In this document: positions 34,434-45,717 of the stretch, piece after piece
How the letters are laid out: the number at the start of each line of letters is the position of its first letter
Numbering within the stretch: the first letter of the stretch is position 1
NCBI GenBank assembly: GCA_949987705.1
Contig: OX465281.1
Location: 239,589,143 to 239,653,142, forward strand
Length of the DNA: 64,000 nucleotides
Source of the DNA: Thereva unica
Taxonomy: Eukaryota; Arthropoda; Insecta; Diptera; Therevidae
Direction: 5' to 3'
Program-made: the position numbers and the translations under genes
The notes under the pieces: model-generated
Told to the model about the DNA's origin: nothing
The model's database searches: none
Seen by the model: the letters and a program-made list of their open reading frames with translations, nothing else

Positions 34434-34530
34434 GACTGGTTCTCGTCCGATTACTGAGGTCAAGCAGCAATTGTCGTGATTAGTACTCAGTTAGGGGCCC
34501 GCTTGGTAAAACGACATTTGCCGCAGGTAT
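34434..34530 (+). repeat. 5S-rRNA-like interspersed repeat, copy 2
   Basis: CTGGTTCTCGTCCGATTACT, GAGGTCAAGCAGC and TTAGTACTCAGTTAGGGGCC correspond to the middle of a 5S rRNA gene. It is followed by AAAACGACATTTGCCGCA, shared with copy 3. This copy keeps TCTCGTCCGAT as in genuine 5S. Confidence 0.75.
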
Positions 34531-35919
34531 TACTCACATATACACGCCGAAATTCTGACATTTTTCAGAGTCGGGGGTCAGACCACATATTCCTCTATTG
34601 AGCAAGACGTTAAATACCTAGGGCAATCCCCATGAGGCAGTGAAGCTAGTGTATTACGCTACTAGATAAAATATGTATATGATTCAGGAAAGATAAAAGT
34701 TCCTCAGTAAAACCGATTTTGAAATTCCCAATAGTTTTGGCGCACGCCATACTTATGGGTGTAGGGGCGCACTGGATTCCAGGTAGTTAAAAATAAAAAG
34801 ATAAAACACAAATAAATGAATTTTACGATACACCTAGGGAATAAAATAATAAGAAAGAATTCAACTATCTACGAAACTACAAGAGCTTAAAGACCTTGAA
34901 TTTTTAGATTAAAAGATCTTCCCTCTTCTCACAGTTCAACTCCTAATCAATAAAATTAACTCCAAGAAAATCATTCAGAATGATTAATTCCTTCAATTAT
35001 TAGAAAAAAGTTAGTAGCACAAATCGAAGCGCCAAGATTAAGTCAAGTTTAAGTAAAAACAAATTCTTTTTTGGCTTCTTTTCATTGACAATTCTCGTCA
35101 CGTGTTTGCTGCATTTATGCGGAATTGGTTAAAAGGAAAACTATGAAGAAAATTTCAATTCTTTACGCAATCGAAACAATTGTGTGCGTTTTTGTCGGTA
35201 TAGAAGTCTATGTGCAAAATTTCTAGCCAATATGTTAAGAACGAATACAAAAACCAAACAGAAAGAAAAAAACGAAAAAACACTTACAATAATTCCTTAA
35301 GTGTTAAAATATGAAAAGCAAAGAACAATATTTCAAATTTTTTAGGTGTTTTATGTTTGCTTTCTCAATTACGCGCAAATTTTCTGTTTTTTAAATTATT
35401 TTTTTTTAAATTTTTAGTGTTGTTAATGAGAGTAGCTATACCATATTTGTTGAGATAGCAACGATACCATGTGGATGGATGCTTCAAGTTTTAACGTGCA
35501 TTGTTTTAATTGAAATGAATTATACTAAACTTTTATTACTAAAAGATCACAATGAAAAATTAAATATTTAAGACGATAAGTAAATATTTTTTACAATACA
35601 ATTGTAGTGCATTTGACATACATATTTGTTATAGTCCTCTTTGTATAGAATTGAGGAATTATTTAGGGGATCTTTTGTTTAATCAGATAAATTTTAATTT
35701 AATTCTTTCAACGTTTTCTACAATTAATTTTCTGCTGTTACTGTTAAAAAAAACTTTGGTAAATCTGGCCTGTAGTTCATTACAGGTAGTTGTTCAATGA
35801 ATAATGATGTGGGAAAATGTGGACACAATGGTGGAGAATGACGTCGAAATGAGGTGTAGAATTTCGGTAGAGAACATCTCTATTTGCGAGTTATAGAAAC
35901 GAGATATTGGTTGGTGTAG
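34531..35919. other. Unassigned AT-rich sequence
   Basis: 34711-34760 shares ATTCCCAATAGTTTTGGCGC and ACGCCATACT with 51690-51730, an uncharacterised short repeat. Nothing else is seen. Confidence 0.4.
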
Positions 35920-36200
35920 AGATCTCCAAGCCTTTCGACAGAGTGCACCAAGCCCTGTTGACCAAACTCTAAGCTATTGGGGTCGTATCAACTCTAAAGA
36001 ACTAGATTTAGAATTTTATTTCTAGTAGTTTTGGATGACGTCGTTGATTCCAAACTCGGTGTTGCTACCAGAGGTTGTGGTTGCCAGCACCTTCCACTAG
36101 AATGATCTTTAGGCAGAGCTTCGTCGTCGATATTTCTTCAAAGATAGTGGGAAAACTTTGGCTTTATCTTGAGACCACAAGTATCCTGACGCCTTGCAGC
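35920..36200 (+). pseudogene. LINE reverse transcriptase fragment
   Basis: VGVEISKPFDRVHQALLTKL (35912-35970) is the first catalytic block of a Jockey/L2-like non-LTR RT (normally a DISKAFDxVWHxALLxKL pattern). The catalytic Asp is replaced by Glu and a residue is lost after the Val. Downstream translation is broken. The GVPQGS and YADD boxes are not present. Confidence 0.6.
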
Positions 36201-36309
36201 GCAGATTTGTATCTTTCATACTTCCAATCATAAAGACCTAGCTAACAGTGAACCTCATACCTTGGAATTTTTACAATTTAGCAGGACCAGGACTTTTTGC
36301 AATACTTAC

Positions 36310-36467
36310 CTTACTATATCTTTTGCAGGACTTTTTGCAAGACTTTTGCAAGAATTTTAGCAAAACTTTTTGCAAAACTTTTAGCAAGTATTTTTGCAAG
36401 AATTTTTGCAAGGCTTTTATGCAAGAGTTTTTGCAAAGCTTTTTGCAAGAATTTCTGCTCATCACTG
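36310..36467 (+). repeat. TTTTGCAAGA-type tandem repeat with hAT-like end
   Basis: About ten degenerate units of TTTTGCAARA(C/A)TT over 150 bp, ending in GCTCATCACTG (36457-36467), the complement of the CAGTGATGAGC end seen in the next element. The long Lys/Phe-rich open frames here are by-products of this repeat. Confidence 0.65.
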
Positions 36468-36483
36468 CACGACTTTTTCCATT

Positions 36484-36613
36484 TAGTGATGAGCAAAAGC
36501 CTTACAAAAATTATCTTACAGTCTTGTTTCGTTCAGTCTTGCCTTGGTCTTGCCTTGACTTTGCTAAATGTGCAAGAAAAACAAGACTGCAAGACCAGTC
36601 TTGCTTATCACTA
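36484..36613 (+). mobile_element. Short hAT-like MITE (TAGTGATGAGC ends)
   Basis: 130 bp with ends TAGTGATGAGCAAA and complement CTTGCTTATCACTA. It is filled with GTCTTG/CAAGAC motifs. A relative lies at 59671-59818 sharing GCTAAATGTGCAAGA. The flanking 8-mers do not match, so the duplication is lost or the boundaries are off. Confidence 0.6.
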
Positions 36614-37699
36614 CCGAATTCATTAAGGCAATCATCACCGGACTTTGGCTCTTTTGGACCACGCTCCTAAGCTTGTAATCCTACATGGCGTTTTTTAAAA
36701 ACTGCGATAAGACGATCGAGAGTGAAACAATTGTTTCTCTTTCTGTGTAAATGCTCGGATGTACCCAAAGCCAAGGAGCGAAGTGTCTAGCACCTATGTT
36801 CCAGAAGGATAAAAAAATATATCATCATACCTTTAGATCTTCAGGATCGGGCTTCCTTAATTCCGTAGCACCACCCACCACCAAAGTTGGACAATGCATC
36901 ACAAAAACTGGACAAAACGGCATGACAAAGCGCTAATTGGGTGTCCGGTTAGCCTTGGAACCAAGTGAATGTTAATTTTTGTCTTGTGGGATATCTTTTC
37001 GGTTTAGTAAAAACTTAATGAACCAGTCATATTAAAATCAAAATGAATCAAAAGAATGGATTTTTATTAGAACATGAATCCTACTGAATAAATAAACATC
37101 CAACACCAAGAAAGGACACCTTGATGGCTGCTACTCTAACAAAACCTTAATCGAATATATTTTACACATACAGAAACTTAACCGCAAGCAATTTCGATTA
37201 GGCCTAGCATGACAGGAAACACTTTACCTTAAAAAGCTAATCAAACTACCATGAATAGATTCGGGGCTTTATCGCACTAACTCCAAAACAGATAAGGACT
37301 CTATTTAGAAATATAATTACATCCTTCAATCTTCAGTATGTTCTCCACCTTATTAATTCCACTGTTAATATCCTGAACCAATTGGCTATTAAAATGCCAA
37401 CAATATTGGGACCATAGTTAAATTAACATGACCTCACTTAATGACATCTCATCAAATCCAATAATTAGATTTGTGTATGGGACATCGCAGAACCAGTGGG
37501 TCACTCATGTCATGTCATTTTCTCGGAACGGATTTGACCCACTTCTACTGGGTATGGTTCCGAGGGAAGAATCTTTCATGCGACCTAATATTGTTAAATT
37601 GAAGCAACACATCTGTATATGTATATGATCCCCTCAATATATGTGTATTATGCCCTTGTACTTCTCGCAAAAGGACATGTACTCGGACGTATATTATCC
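36614..37699. other. Unassigned sequence
   Basis: No domain or repeat is recognised. Confidence 0.4.
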
Positions 37700-38039
37700 T
37701 TAAGCTGGTGACATATCCAAGCCGTACATGCATTGCATTCAGAGGCTCAATGAAATCCGGCGAATTTCCTCTGACACAATATTACATGGTTGCGTTCCGT
37801 GCCGGCTTTCACACATAGCCCGAAAATCTAAGTAACGTGTTCATGTGTTTGTGTGCTTATGCTTGTGTGTGCTATCTCGAATGCGGCAATGCAGAAAAAG
37901 TTGAAAGTAGCCCGACCTTTGCGTGGCATGCCTTCCATTCACGGGATATTCCGTCAGCTCGCATATGAATACACACACTTCTATATTATCTGTCAACGAA
38001 TGCAATGCATGTACGGCTTGGATATGTCACCAGCTTTAA
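37700..38039. mobile_element. TTAA-flanked MITE with long perfect inverted repeats
   Basis: TTAA at 37700-37703 and 38036-38039 encloses inverted arms: left 37704-37740 starting GCTGGTGACATATCC, right 37998-38034 ending GGATATGTCACCAGC. They agree over about 37 bp without mismatch. The centre (about 257 bp) is non-coding. TTAA duplication is the signature of piggyBac-type transposases, though the ends do not begin with the usual CCC. Near-identical arms suggest a young insertion. Confidence 0.82.
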
Positions 38040-39089
38040 CCCCTTTACAGTGCGGTTCGGTACGTGGATAAGTTTCAAAACAGTCTCAAATTGGGTGTGA
38101 CATGTATATCACCTTCACATTTTGGTGCTTGTCTGAGAGTCTCATTAGAGACGTATACTATATATACTAGCTTTTTTATATTTCTATAAAAATATTATAT
38201 ATGTATGTATATATACAAAAAATCCGTAGAAAAATTACTCCACAACTCTCAGAATGTCCTGTTGGGTTTGCGGCTAAAGTATAAAGCGGAAATGAGGTAA
38301 AACGGATGCCTTCTACGCCTCAGCGGAAGAATGAGGCTTGCGGTTTTGGTTTGATGCAATACTTCAGGTCTCCAGTTTTTTTTGTTGTTGCTGCTGGTGC
38401 TGCTGCCATCTATAGAAGCATAAGGATATGACGATGATAGCGACATACTCATATAGCATCAGAATTCCTTTTATATTATGAAGAATAAGACTTGAAAGCT
38501 TTTATGGTAGCGGTTAATTGGACCTTATCCTATTTGAGAAACTTATTCACGAAATTTCATCGGGAAGTTGTTTGTGTGGGAGTTTATTACTTATTACCCA
38601 AAGTTTATTTAATGAATTTTTAAACTTTTTTAATGTACAATTTGTTTTTTCTTTTCTTCCTCTCTAATTATAAAATTTTTTAGTTGGCAGCATTTAGATA
38701 TTTAGGAATCGATCTAAAGTGAAAAGTATTTTGTGCAATTATATTGTGAACTAATTAACTTTGATGTAACTTTTTCAATTTCAAGAACAAGAAAGCGAAT
38801 ACGAGTCCCTTTTCAAGATCAATTCTCAGCACAATTCTATCAATCAGCTTTACAAAAATTCTGTTTACAGGAATTTCTATTTGTAATTTATAATTTTTTA
38901 GCATGAAATATACTACAAAGAATATGTCTTAAGAGTTATATTGACAAAAGCTACTATCCTTAGTCTGCATATTCTATAAAAATGGATTACACTACCAAAA
39001 AATTTTAAGCTGTGGATAATCAAATTTTCACTTAAATTGCCATCATTTACAAAACTTGAATTTTTAAACAGATTTTTTTGCAAATTTTC
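38040..39089. other. AT-rich stretch with TA microsatellite
   Basis: TATATGTATGTATATATA-like tract near 38196-38216. No gene is recognised; the minus frame 38913-39101 may be the worn continuation of the RT fragment next to it. Confidence 0.4.
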
Positions 39090-39180
39090 AGCGTTGACCA
39101 TTCATGGACAATCAGAAAAGTAGTGGACCAAGGCTGGACCCTTGTGGTACTCCGTTAAAAGTATTTCTTAGATCCCACTA
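39090..39180 (-). pseudogene. LINE RT fragment (GVPQGSSLGPLLF)
   Basis: Minus-strand translation gives LRNTFNGVPQGSSLGPLLF (39125-39175), motif B of a non-LTR RT. The next block (38913-39101 minus) could be the decayed region leading to the YADD box, but YADD itself is not recognisable. Confidence 0.65.
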
Positions 39181-40410
39181 TTGTCGCAATTTACGAGCTG
39201 AATGCAGTACAGGCTGGGGAAGGGGTGGTTGGGGTAGGGTCCAACACGGGCGACCATACGAGGGCGTCAGATCCAAAAGGGCACCATCACTACCAGTAAT
39301 ATGTTCATTTATTTTGTCATTAAATGATAATGCCTCCACAATAAAGACACAATGCGAGATGTGCACAGGAGATAGCCTAAATTGATATTGAAATAACGTA
39401 AAAGACAGCCGCAAGGGCGCTTTATTATACTTTTGCATCTATTGGCGCTCGATCTACACTAGTATTCCTCTAGCTGCAGCAGCAGAACTGGTTTTCTAGA
39501 AAAAACGTATAGAAAGGAAAAGAAGGAAGTGCTGCAAAATATTCACCATTTTAGCGTGAAAGCTTAACACACATTGTGCTTCTGATTATTACTATTGTTC
39601 ACTACCCTGCGAGAAACCTTGCGAGCACCAACCACAGTACCACAACCTTGCCAGAAGTCACCAGCCACAGTGACAATGGCACATCTGAGAAACAGAGATC
39701 ACAAGCGTCCAAGCAAGAAAAGGTACAATCCGTCTTCATTCTCGGCAGAATTGCAGAGAATGAGGCCGCCGGTACCATCTCGAAGAAAAACAAAACCAAC
39801 AAATCAAAATTTTAAGCAGTCGTTGAGGAGTGGAAAACATTCCAGAAGAAGACCAACCAGAGTCGGGAAGTTTCTGCCTCAGGAGTCCAACAATCAAGCT
39901 CAATGAGTAACAGTCCAATGATCGATGTAGTGAAGGACCGCCTTCTAGTGGTACTAACCGACTAAGACCATTTTGGACTAAGCCACGCATGGATAAAGGT
40001 TTTCAAAACGGCTTCATCTAACGAAAAGGCTGACTCCGACGAAAAGCTCAGCGCTTGGATGAACTAACAGTCATTTAGGTTGAGTGGGAGTTAGAATCTA
40101 CAAGCTCAGATGTAGTGGTTGACAATGTAGTTTATACAATAGCTGGCTGCAGGCAGCCTGTACCACCCTTCGGCTGTGTGAAGCGGGCTGCTCGGTCGAG
40201 AAGAGGATTGGCACAGTAATATACTGCGATCTCTACTACAGGAAATGGTATCAGGACCTACCTAGTAGATGGTCGCAAAATTCGGCAGTAGCCTTAACAT
40301 CCGGATCCCAACCAGAAAGAAGATGTCAAACCCGACAAGGACCACGACGCTGTCTAAATCAGACGAATCTAAATCAGAGCCGCGTGTAGACGCTGGTATT
40401 TATGGAAGAG
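39181..40410 (+). other. GC-richer region, possible degenerate ORF1
   Basis: 39576-39906 can be read as a strongly basic 103-residue protein (many Arg, Lys, Ser and Pro) without a known domain. The composition, codon-like texture and stops downstream (to about 40400) suggest an old retroelement ORF1, but this is only an impression. Confidence 0.25.
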
Positions 40411-40470
40411 CCACGCTTAGCGGGCCAAAGAGCCACATGAGGCTCGCGAGCCGCAGTTTGCAAACCACTG
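40411..40470 (-). mobile_element. hAT terminal fragment (CAGTGGTTTGCAAACTGCGG end)
   Basis: The complement starts CAGTGGTTTGCAAACTGCGG followed by CTCGCGAGCC and CATGTGGCTC-like sequence. This is a widespread hAT-type terminus with an inner palindrome of GAGCCxCATGxGGCTC. Only this end is present. Confidence 0.65.
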
Positions 40471-40594
40471 CCCTAGGCTACTGAGGCCTTACGAAATTCC
40501 TAAAATTCGCTTGGTTAGAAAGAATAAGAAACAAAAAAAATAATTCGCTGTTTTTGTAAACTACAATTGAAAATTTTATAGGTCGAAGAAAACG

Positions 40595-40725
40595 GGAAAA
40601 TATCAAGGGTGCTATTAGAAATATTCAATAGACCAGCTCTCGTTTGATTGCTTCAACAGCTTCGGATGTGGTTAGTACTTAGTTGGGGGTTGCTAAAACG
40701 ACATTTGCTGCATTCCTAGGGGGGC
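40595..40725 (+). repeat. 5S-rRNA-like interspersed repeat, copy 3
   Basis: CAGCTCTCGTTTGATTGCTT and TTCGGATGTGGTTAGTACTT with AGTTGGGGG follow the 5S pattern. The downstream AAAACGACATTTGCTGCA is shared with copy 2, and the upstream AAGGGTGCTATT is shared with copy 1. Confidence 0.7.
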
Positions 40726-41072
40726 TTAATGAGTCAATTGAAGAGCAAATGGTACTATCACCAATAAGTTTTTGACTGCGGCTTTGCACCTAGTCCAGCC
40801 AAGCCAAGATGGATTCTCGGAGCCCCGGCCTAGATATTCGAGTTGTATTCTAGCTGGGGAAGAATGTACGACCTGTAGATTGTATCCCTGTATCCCTGAT
40901 GCCATACCGGGCCAAAATTCTTGGGAAAGGTTTTCACATCAATTTAAATCGAAAAATAATCATCAGCTCTATGAATATCGGGGGTAAGACCCTCAATCAG
41001 CGTCATAAAAATTCTGTGCGCTCAGTATATCTGAACGTTTCATGAATTAACTGCCTTTTTTTTTCACTTATA

Positions 41073-41400
41073 CCCTGGCTTCACCGGCCGAACTGCGCAA
41101 GTTCGAGCAAATTGGTGTACTTCAAATTTAACCTCAAGTACCATACAATTTCATATATTGAACTCAGGAAAAATCAAGCCTGAGTTCGCCTAACAAAACA
41201 TGAATTACTGGTGGAAAGTAAAAGCTCGCTTAAAAGACAGTATTCAAGTGGAATAATGGAATGTCATTCCAGTGAGCTTTTGCCTTTCTAACATCTGACG
41301 ACAAAGCAACAACAATTTCAAGAACGAACTGAACATGCCAGATTGTGAAGCTACTTATGCGGATTCAAATGAACTTTATTGGCCAGTAAATAAAGCTGAC
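41073..41400 (+). mobile_element. MITE family 1, copy D
   Basis: Starts CCCTGGCTTCACCGGCC, the best preserved left terminus, and carries the GGAATGTCATTCC core. The right end is decayed (GGCCAGTAAATAAAGCTG). Confidence 0.78.
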
Positions 41401-41559
41401 GATTGAAATTAATCTCAAAAACCATCCCAAAAATTTTAGCATGGTATGAAATTACTTGAAGCATTACTTGGTTTAAAAACTTTCACCTCCTGTAATCTTT
41501 ACCTCCACCGTTACTGGAGTAGCTGCCGGTCATATTACTAATGAATTAGGGGTAAACTG

Positions 41560-41710
41560 TAATTGGTTATAGCGCTGTCTCTCGTACTACAAAGCTGTGG
41601 AGTGAATTAGATGGGATTGAGAGCAGGTCATTTGTAAAAACTATGAAGAAAGTGGGTGATAGTTTTGAACCCTGCGGAACACCTGATGTGGGGGTTAGAT
41701 TAGACTTGTA
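41560..41710 (-). pseudogene. LINE RT fragment (SGVPQGSKLSPTFF)
   Basis: Minus-strand translation TSGVPQGSKLSPTFFIVF followed by TNDLLSIPSNSLHSF gives motif B and the following helix of a Jockey/L2-like RT. It stops before the YADD box. It may be from the same family as the fragment at 35.9 kb. Confidence 0.7.
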
Positions 41711-43559
41711 TGATTATATGGTAGGATTAAAATGTAACTAATGTATTTTCGTTAATTGGAACCAACTTAACAGTGGTTGAAATTATGTTTGACATATGAT
41801 TCTTAGCCTAAGGTTAAATGTGACGAAGTGCCTTTTATTAGAAAAAAATACTATTATTGTTGCTTCAACTAATTCGACACAGCCTTACAAATGAATATCA
41901 ACCATTCAATCTAGTCCTAATGAATCTTAAGGTAAATTTATTTTCAGGCAGGCTAGTTTATTGTTGTTCAACATTATGATAACAGTTTCATTCCTTTAAG
42001 TACTCCGTAGGAGTTGGATATTTCAATCAATATTCAGTTGACAATTCAATCGTGCATTAATCAATTCGCTTTTCAGTAATTAACTTTTCATATATAACAA
42101 AGTTTTCAATTTAGTCCCACATATCTCTGACATCTATCTATCAGTTTGGCAGAAAGAAGTGCACATAATCTATGATGAATTTTTTCGTTCTGTATTTTTT
42201 TTTTCTTTTTTTTAATCAAATACCTGAAACTCTGACGTAATAGTTAAAGGGACAACCCAGTCATTCCGATAAACAAACGTCTATCCCATAAGCATATTTA
42301 GTCTGTCTCTAATTGGATGCTATGGATGCTTGCGTAACATTATGGATGGACAGAATTATAACAGCAGTTAAAGCCGAATCTAATCTCGTTTTGTGATTAT
42401 TAATGAAATTCCATATATCAGCCAAACAGTGCGAAACGCGCCGTGTCAACACTTGTAGTACAAAAGTATTTTATGTATGTTTCAAATTGAACACCACACA
42501 ACAAAACAGACGGGGTTATTTTCCGTATCGTCTACTCCCGTAAAAGTGATATCGTAAATATTTACTTTTGATATTATACATAGAGCTTCGCCCGGTCGAG
42601 CTATACGTATTTCCCTATTAACACCTGCAATTACCTTACTGAATACCTGAAATGGATTCGTGTGAACTACAAAAAAAAATATATGTTTAGTTTATTTAAG
42701 TCTGCGGGTTTTTTTTTTGTTTTCTGCTCTTCTCAATTGTCTTTTAAGTATTTAATTCAGAAAAAGAAGAAAACTTGATAACAGAATTTATTGTCATTGA
42801 ATTTTTGTGTTTTTCGCGTGTGTGAGTGTGTGATTAAAAACGAAAAGCACTTAGCGCTCGAGAAACACAGAAAGAGCGCTTCTGACTAAAGATTAGTATC
42901 GGCTCCTATCACCGGCTTAGTGTATACCCAGTAATCAGCTGTGATAAGCTGTTGTCAACACACAAAAAAATGGTAATCAGGTCCTGTCCACATATACATA
43001 TATACTAATATATAGGTGAACCACTTACGAATCGGTTTTTTTGTCAGTTATCACAATTTCATATCAATATGATAAAAACTTGATGAAATTGCTTGAAAAA
43101 AAAATTGAAGAAATTTTTTTCTCTCTTTTTCTCTAGTCTTTTTATTATTTTTTTTCATTTTTTCCTCTTTTTTTCTCATTCGATTAGTGTCCTCTTACCA
43201 CGTCACTGTCATAGTTTGATACTTTGTTAGTCCTTAGAAAATATTGATCAAGCGGATATGTGGGACAATGGAAGAAAGTTAAAAGGACTTGAAAAGTTTT
43301 GATAGTTTAGATATGTTCACTCTCGGTATTGTATCCCCCCAACCCTCGTGCATGTGTGTGGGATGAATCTGTCTGATTTTGTTCCATAAATCAAGGGATA
43401 TTTCTATATATCACATAAATAATATTGGAAGGATCTAAAACGGATATACTTGTGGGTAGAGAGTTTTAGAAATCTCAATTCTATCATTTCAACTCCTTTA
43501 ACTAACTAAGAGGAAAAGATTTAAGTGATTTTGTTGTCCCCGGATCATTTCCACACCAT
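41711..43559. other. AT-rich stretch without recognised gene
   Basis: T-rich tracts at 42190-42215 and 43130-43175. No gene is recognised. Confidence 0.5.
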
Positions 43560-43747
43560 CAGTGGCGTAGCAAGAAATATTTGCAGGGGGGTTTAATAGT
43601 TATAAGTCGAGTCCTGAACTTTAAACGTTATCTTTCAAAATTGACATAACTATTAATTATGTTTTAATAGGAAGAAATGTTCTAGAGGAATTCAGTTTAT
43701 TAGCTGTTGACATACATGATCAATGGTTCCAGAGCAATGCTTGTGGG

Positions 43748-44662
43748 CAGGGCCGGCTTTAGGTATTTTGGCGCCCCGTGCGAGATAATTTTATGCACCA
43801 TTAACTTTTTCGATATTTCTTTTAGGTAGACTAGCTACATATATTATAATGTACATTTTAAACAATAAGCCCAGTGAAAATAAAAGATGGCCTTACAGGG
43901 GGCGAACGCTGGCCGCTTCGGAGCACATACGGGCTCACGATGGCCAAACTTGACCGAAAGATTTAAATGGGCGAGAACCGAGCTGTTCACACGGGCATAC
44001 GATGGCAAATTTGAACACAAAAAAATTATCAGCACTATGTCCTTTATATGAACTATGCAATATGCATATACATTTGTTGACGGGGGTTTGCTTAAGCATT
44101 TCTGTGTGCCTGTTGTGTGGATCTTGATTCTATACATGAACTGTACCTTAACGGCATCGTTTAGAACGGCCAAAGTGAAGCAGAAGATAAGCACTTGCCT
44201 CTTATGTGACAGCGGCATGAGTTCCAACTTCTCAAGTCTGCCCATGGAGGGCGGTAAGCTCGCGCGGGTCCTGCAGGTTTCTCAGAGCGAAGAGAAGAAA
44301 TTTCTTCGATACTGACTCCAACCTACCGCTAGTTACCTGAAATATAGGGTCGCAGATTGGGCACGCATATTGAAGGATTAGGCAGACGAGCGAAAAGAAA
44401 AGAGTTTTTGGGGCCCGAACGTTATGTAATTCTTGAGCTCTCCTCTCTATTAAGCCAAGAAGCTTTTGACTCTGGCAGCAATATTGTCGATTATAGGAGC
44501 AATCTTATGGTAAACAAATTTTTCGAGAAGTTTAGTAATTGTAGATAAGATGGCAATATCCGTTTAATAACTAAATGAATGATCTGGGTCGCGACGGCGC
44601 CCTCTGGGACAAGGCAACCTCGGGCGGTCGCCCGGATTCGCCCACCCCAAAAGCCGGTACTG
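43748..44662. mobile_element. hAT non-autonomous element, nested 1
   Basis: 915 bp. Ends CAGGGCCGGCTTTAGG and, inverted, CAGTACCGGCTTTTGG. A perfect 8-bp duplication CTTGTGGG flanks it (43740-43747 and 44663-44670). It inserted just past the stop codon of the outer element's transposase. Confidence 0.85.
43885..44020 (+). repeat. Repeat family H, copy 1
   Basis: GGGCGAACGCTGGCCGCTT, ACGGGCTCACGATGGC, AAATGGGCGAGAACCGA and CATACGATGGCAAATTTGA match 48197-48372. It lies within nested hAT element 1. Confidence 0.65.
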
Positions 44663-44670
44663 CTTGTGGG

Positions 44671-44890
44671 AAAGTCACAGTTCTATGTTTCTGCGCTTTT
44701 CAGCAAATTTGTTGATTACTTCCTTAGCCGTTACGTCGATTTTCCTGTGAATACTCCAAAGAGAAAGACCGTTCAGCTGCTGTTCTCCAATGGCACTACT
44801 TGGCCAATCCTTTAAACGCCTTAAAGTTGAAAAACTTCTTTCGTTGCTAGCAATAATGGTCATAGCTAAGTTAGCTCCAATATTCAGATA
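44671..44890 (-). pseudogene. hAT transposase C-terminal dimerisation domain
   Basis: Minus-strand open frame of about 70 codons ending at a stop near 44673. It reads NYLNIGANLAMTIIASNERS, FSTLRRLKD, EQQLNGLSLWSIHRKID and VTAKEVINKFAEKRRNIEL. This is the hATC pattern, with ERSFSxLxxIK, the LNGLxxLSIxxxI helix and the final INxFAxxKxRxxxL helix that mediate transposase dimerisation. The resemblance is to insect ZMYM1-like hAT transposases. Upstream coding (RNase-H-fold catalytic core) is gone, replaced by the insertion at 44993. Confidence 0.85.
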
Positions 44891-45269
44891 GTTAACGACT
44901 TTCGGAAAAGGTGGGATTAAAGATTAAAGCATCGATGAATATATGGGTGCGTTGGACGATTGACGAAAAGACTGATTTGCACCAGGCCGCTCTAAGATAT
45001 TCGGCGCCCGTGGGCTATTAAAAAAACTGCGCCCCACTTCATAAGAAAATACACGCGATGCCTAGCGGGAGGAAAGACCATCATAGAATGCATAATGGCA
45101 AAAAGCAAGCCTAAGAAACAGGAAGGTCTAATAACAGCCATTGATAAAAAGGATCGTTCTCTTCAGACACCGTACTTACCAGACTTTCAAGCATTTATAA
45201 GTGACGATACCGCGACGACAGGACATGTAGGAAGTGGTACGTCGAGAAGCCAAATAAAATATTACTAAT

Positions 45270-45530
45270 CTTCAGGAGAATAGGAAATAAAGCAATAAGA
45301 AGCGTAATGCTGCAAGTGTCTATAAGGAGAGCGCTTTGGTGGCAGTCAAGGGAAAACAAGTTAGCCCACGGTCGAAATTAAAACCTAAGTTTTTGAAACC
45401 TTACCGTGTAGTGAAACGACAGAATCACGACCGTTATGAATTGGAAAAGACAGGTGCCCACAAGGGACTCAGAATAACTCCAGCCGCAACTGATGGCCTT
45501 AAAGTATGGGGCTAATCATTCTGGGTATGA
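45270..45530 (+). pseudogene. Gypsy integrase C-terminal fragment
   Basis: The plus-strand frame has NAASVYKESALVAVKGKQVS, RSKLKPKFLKPYRVVKRQN, HDRYELEKTG and a short tail to a stop near 45514. This is the chromatin-side C-terminal domain of an insect Gypsy integrase, with the LKPKFxGPYRVV strand. The core domain is not adjacent; the core fragment at 4.2 kb may be from the same family. There is no LTR beside it. Confidence 0.72.
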
Positions 45531-45717
45531 TACGTCAGAATGACCAAATTTGAGACCTGAACTCGATTTTCATTCAAGCAGCGAGCTTTCCAATACTCGC
45601 CGTTCTATTGAAGTAAACTAAAATATGAGTCCTTAAAAGAAACCCAGTGATTAGACGCATTTGGTCGAGAATATTTTTGGAGTAAAATAAAATTTTATAT
45701 AAAGTGCACCCTGTGGT

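Noticed and set aside
36248..36670. Lys/Phe/Cys-rich proteins in several frames
   Set aside because: All frames arise from the TTTTGCAAGA tandem repeat and stay open because the repeat lacks stops.
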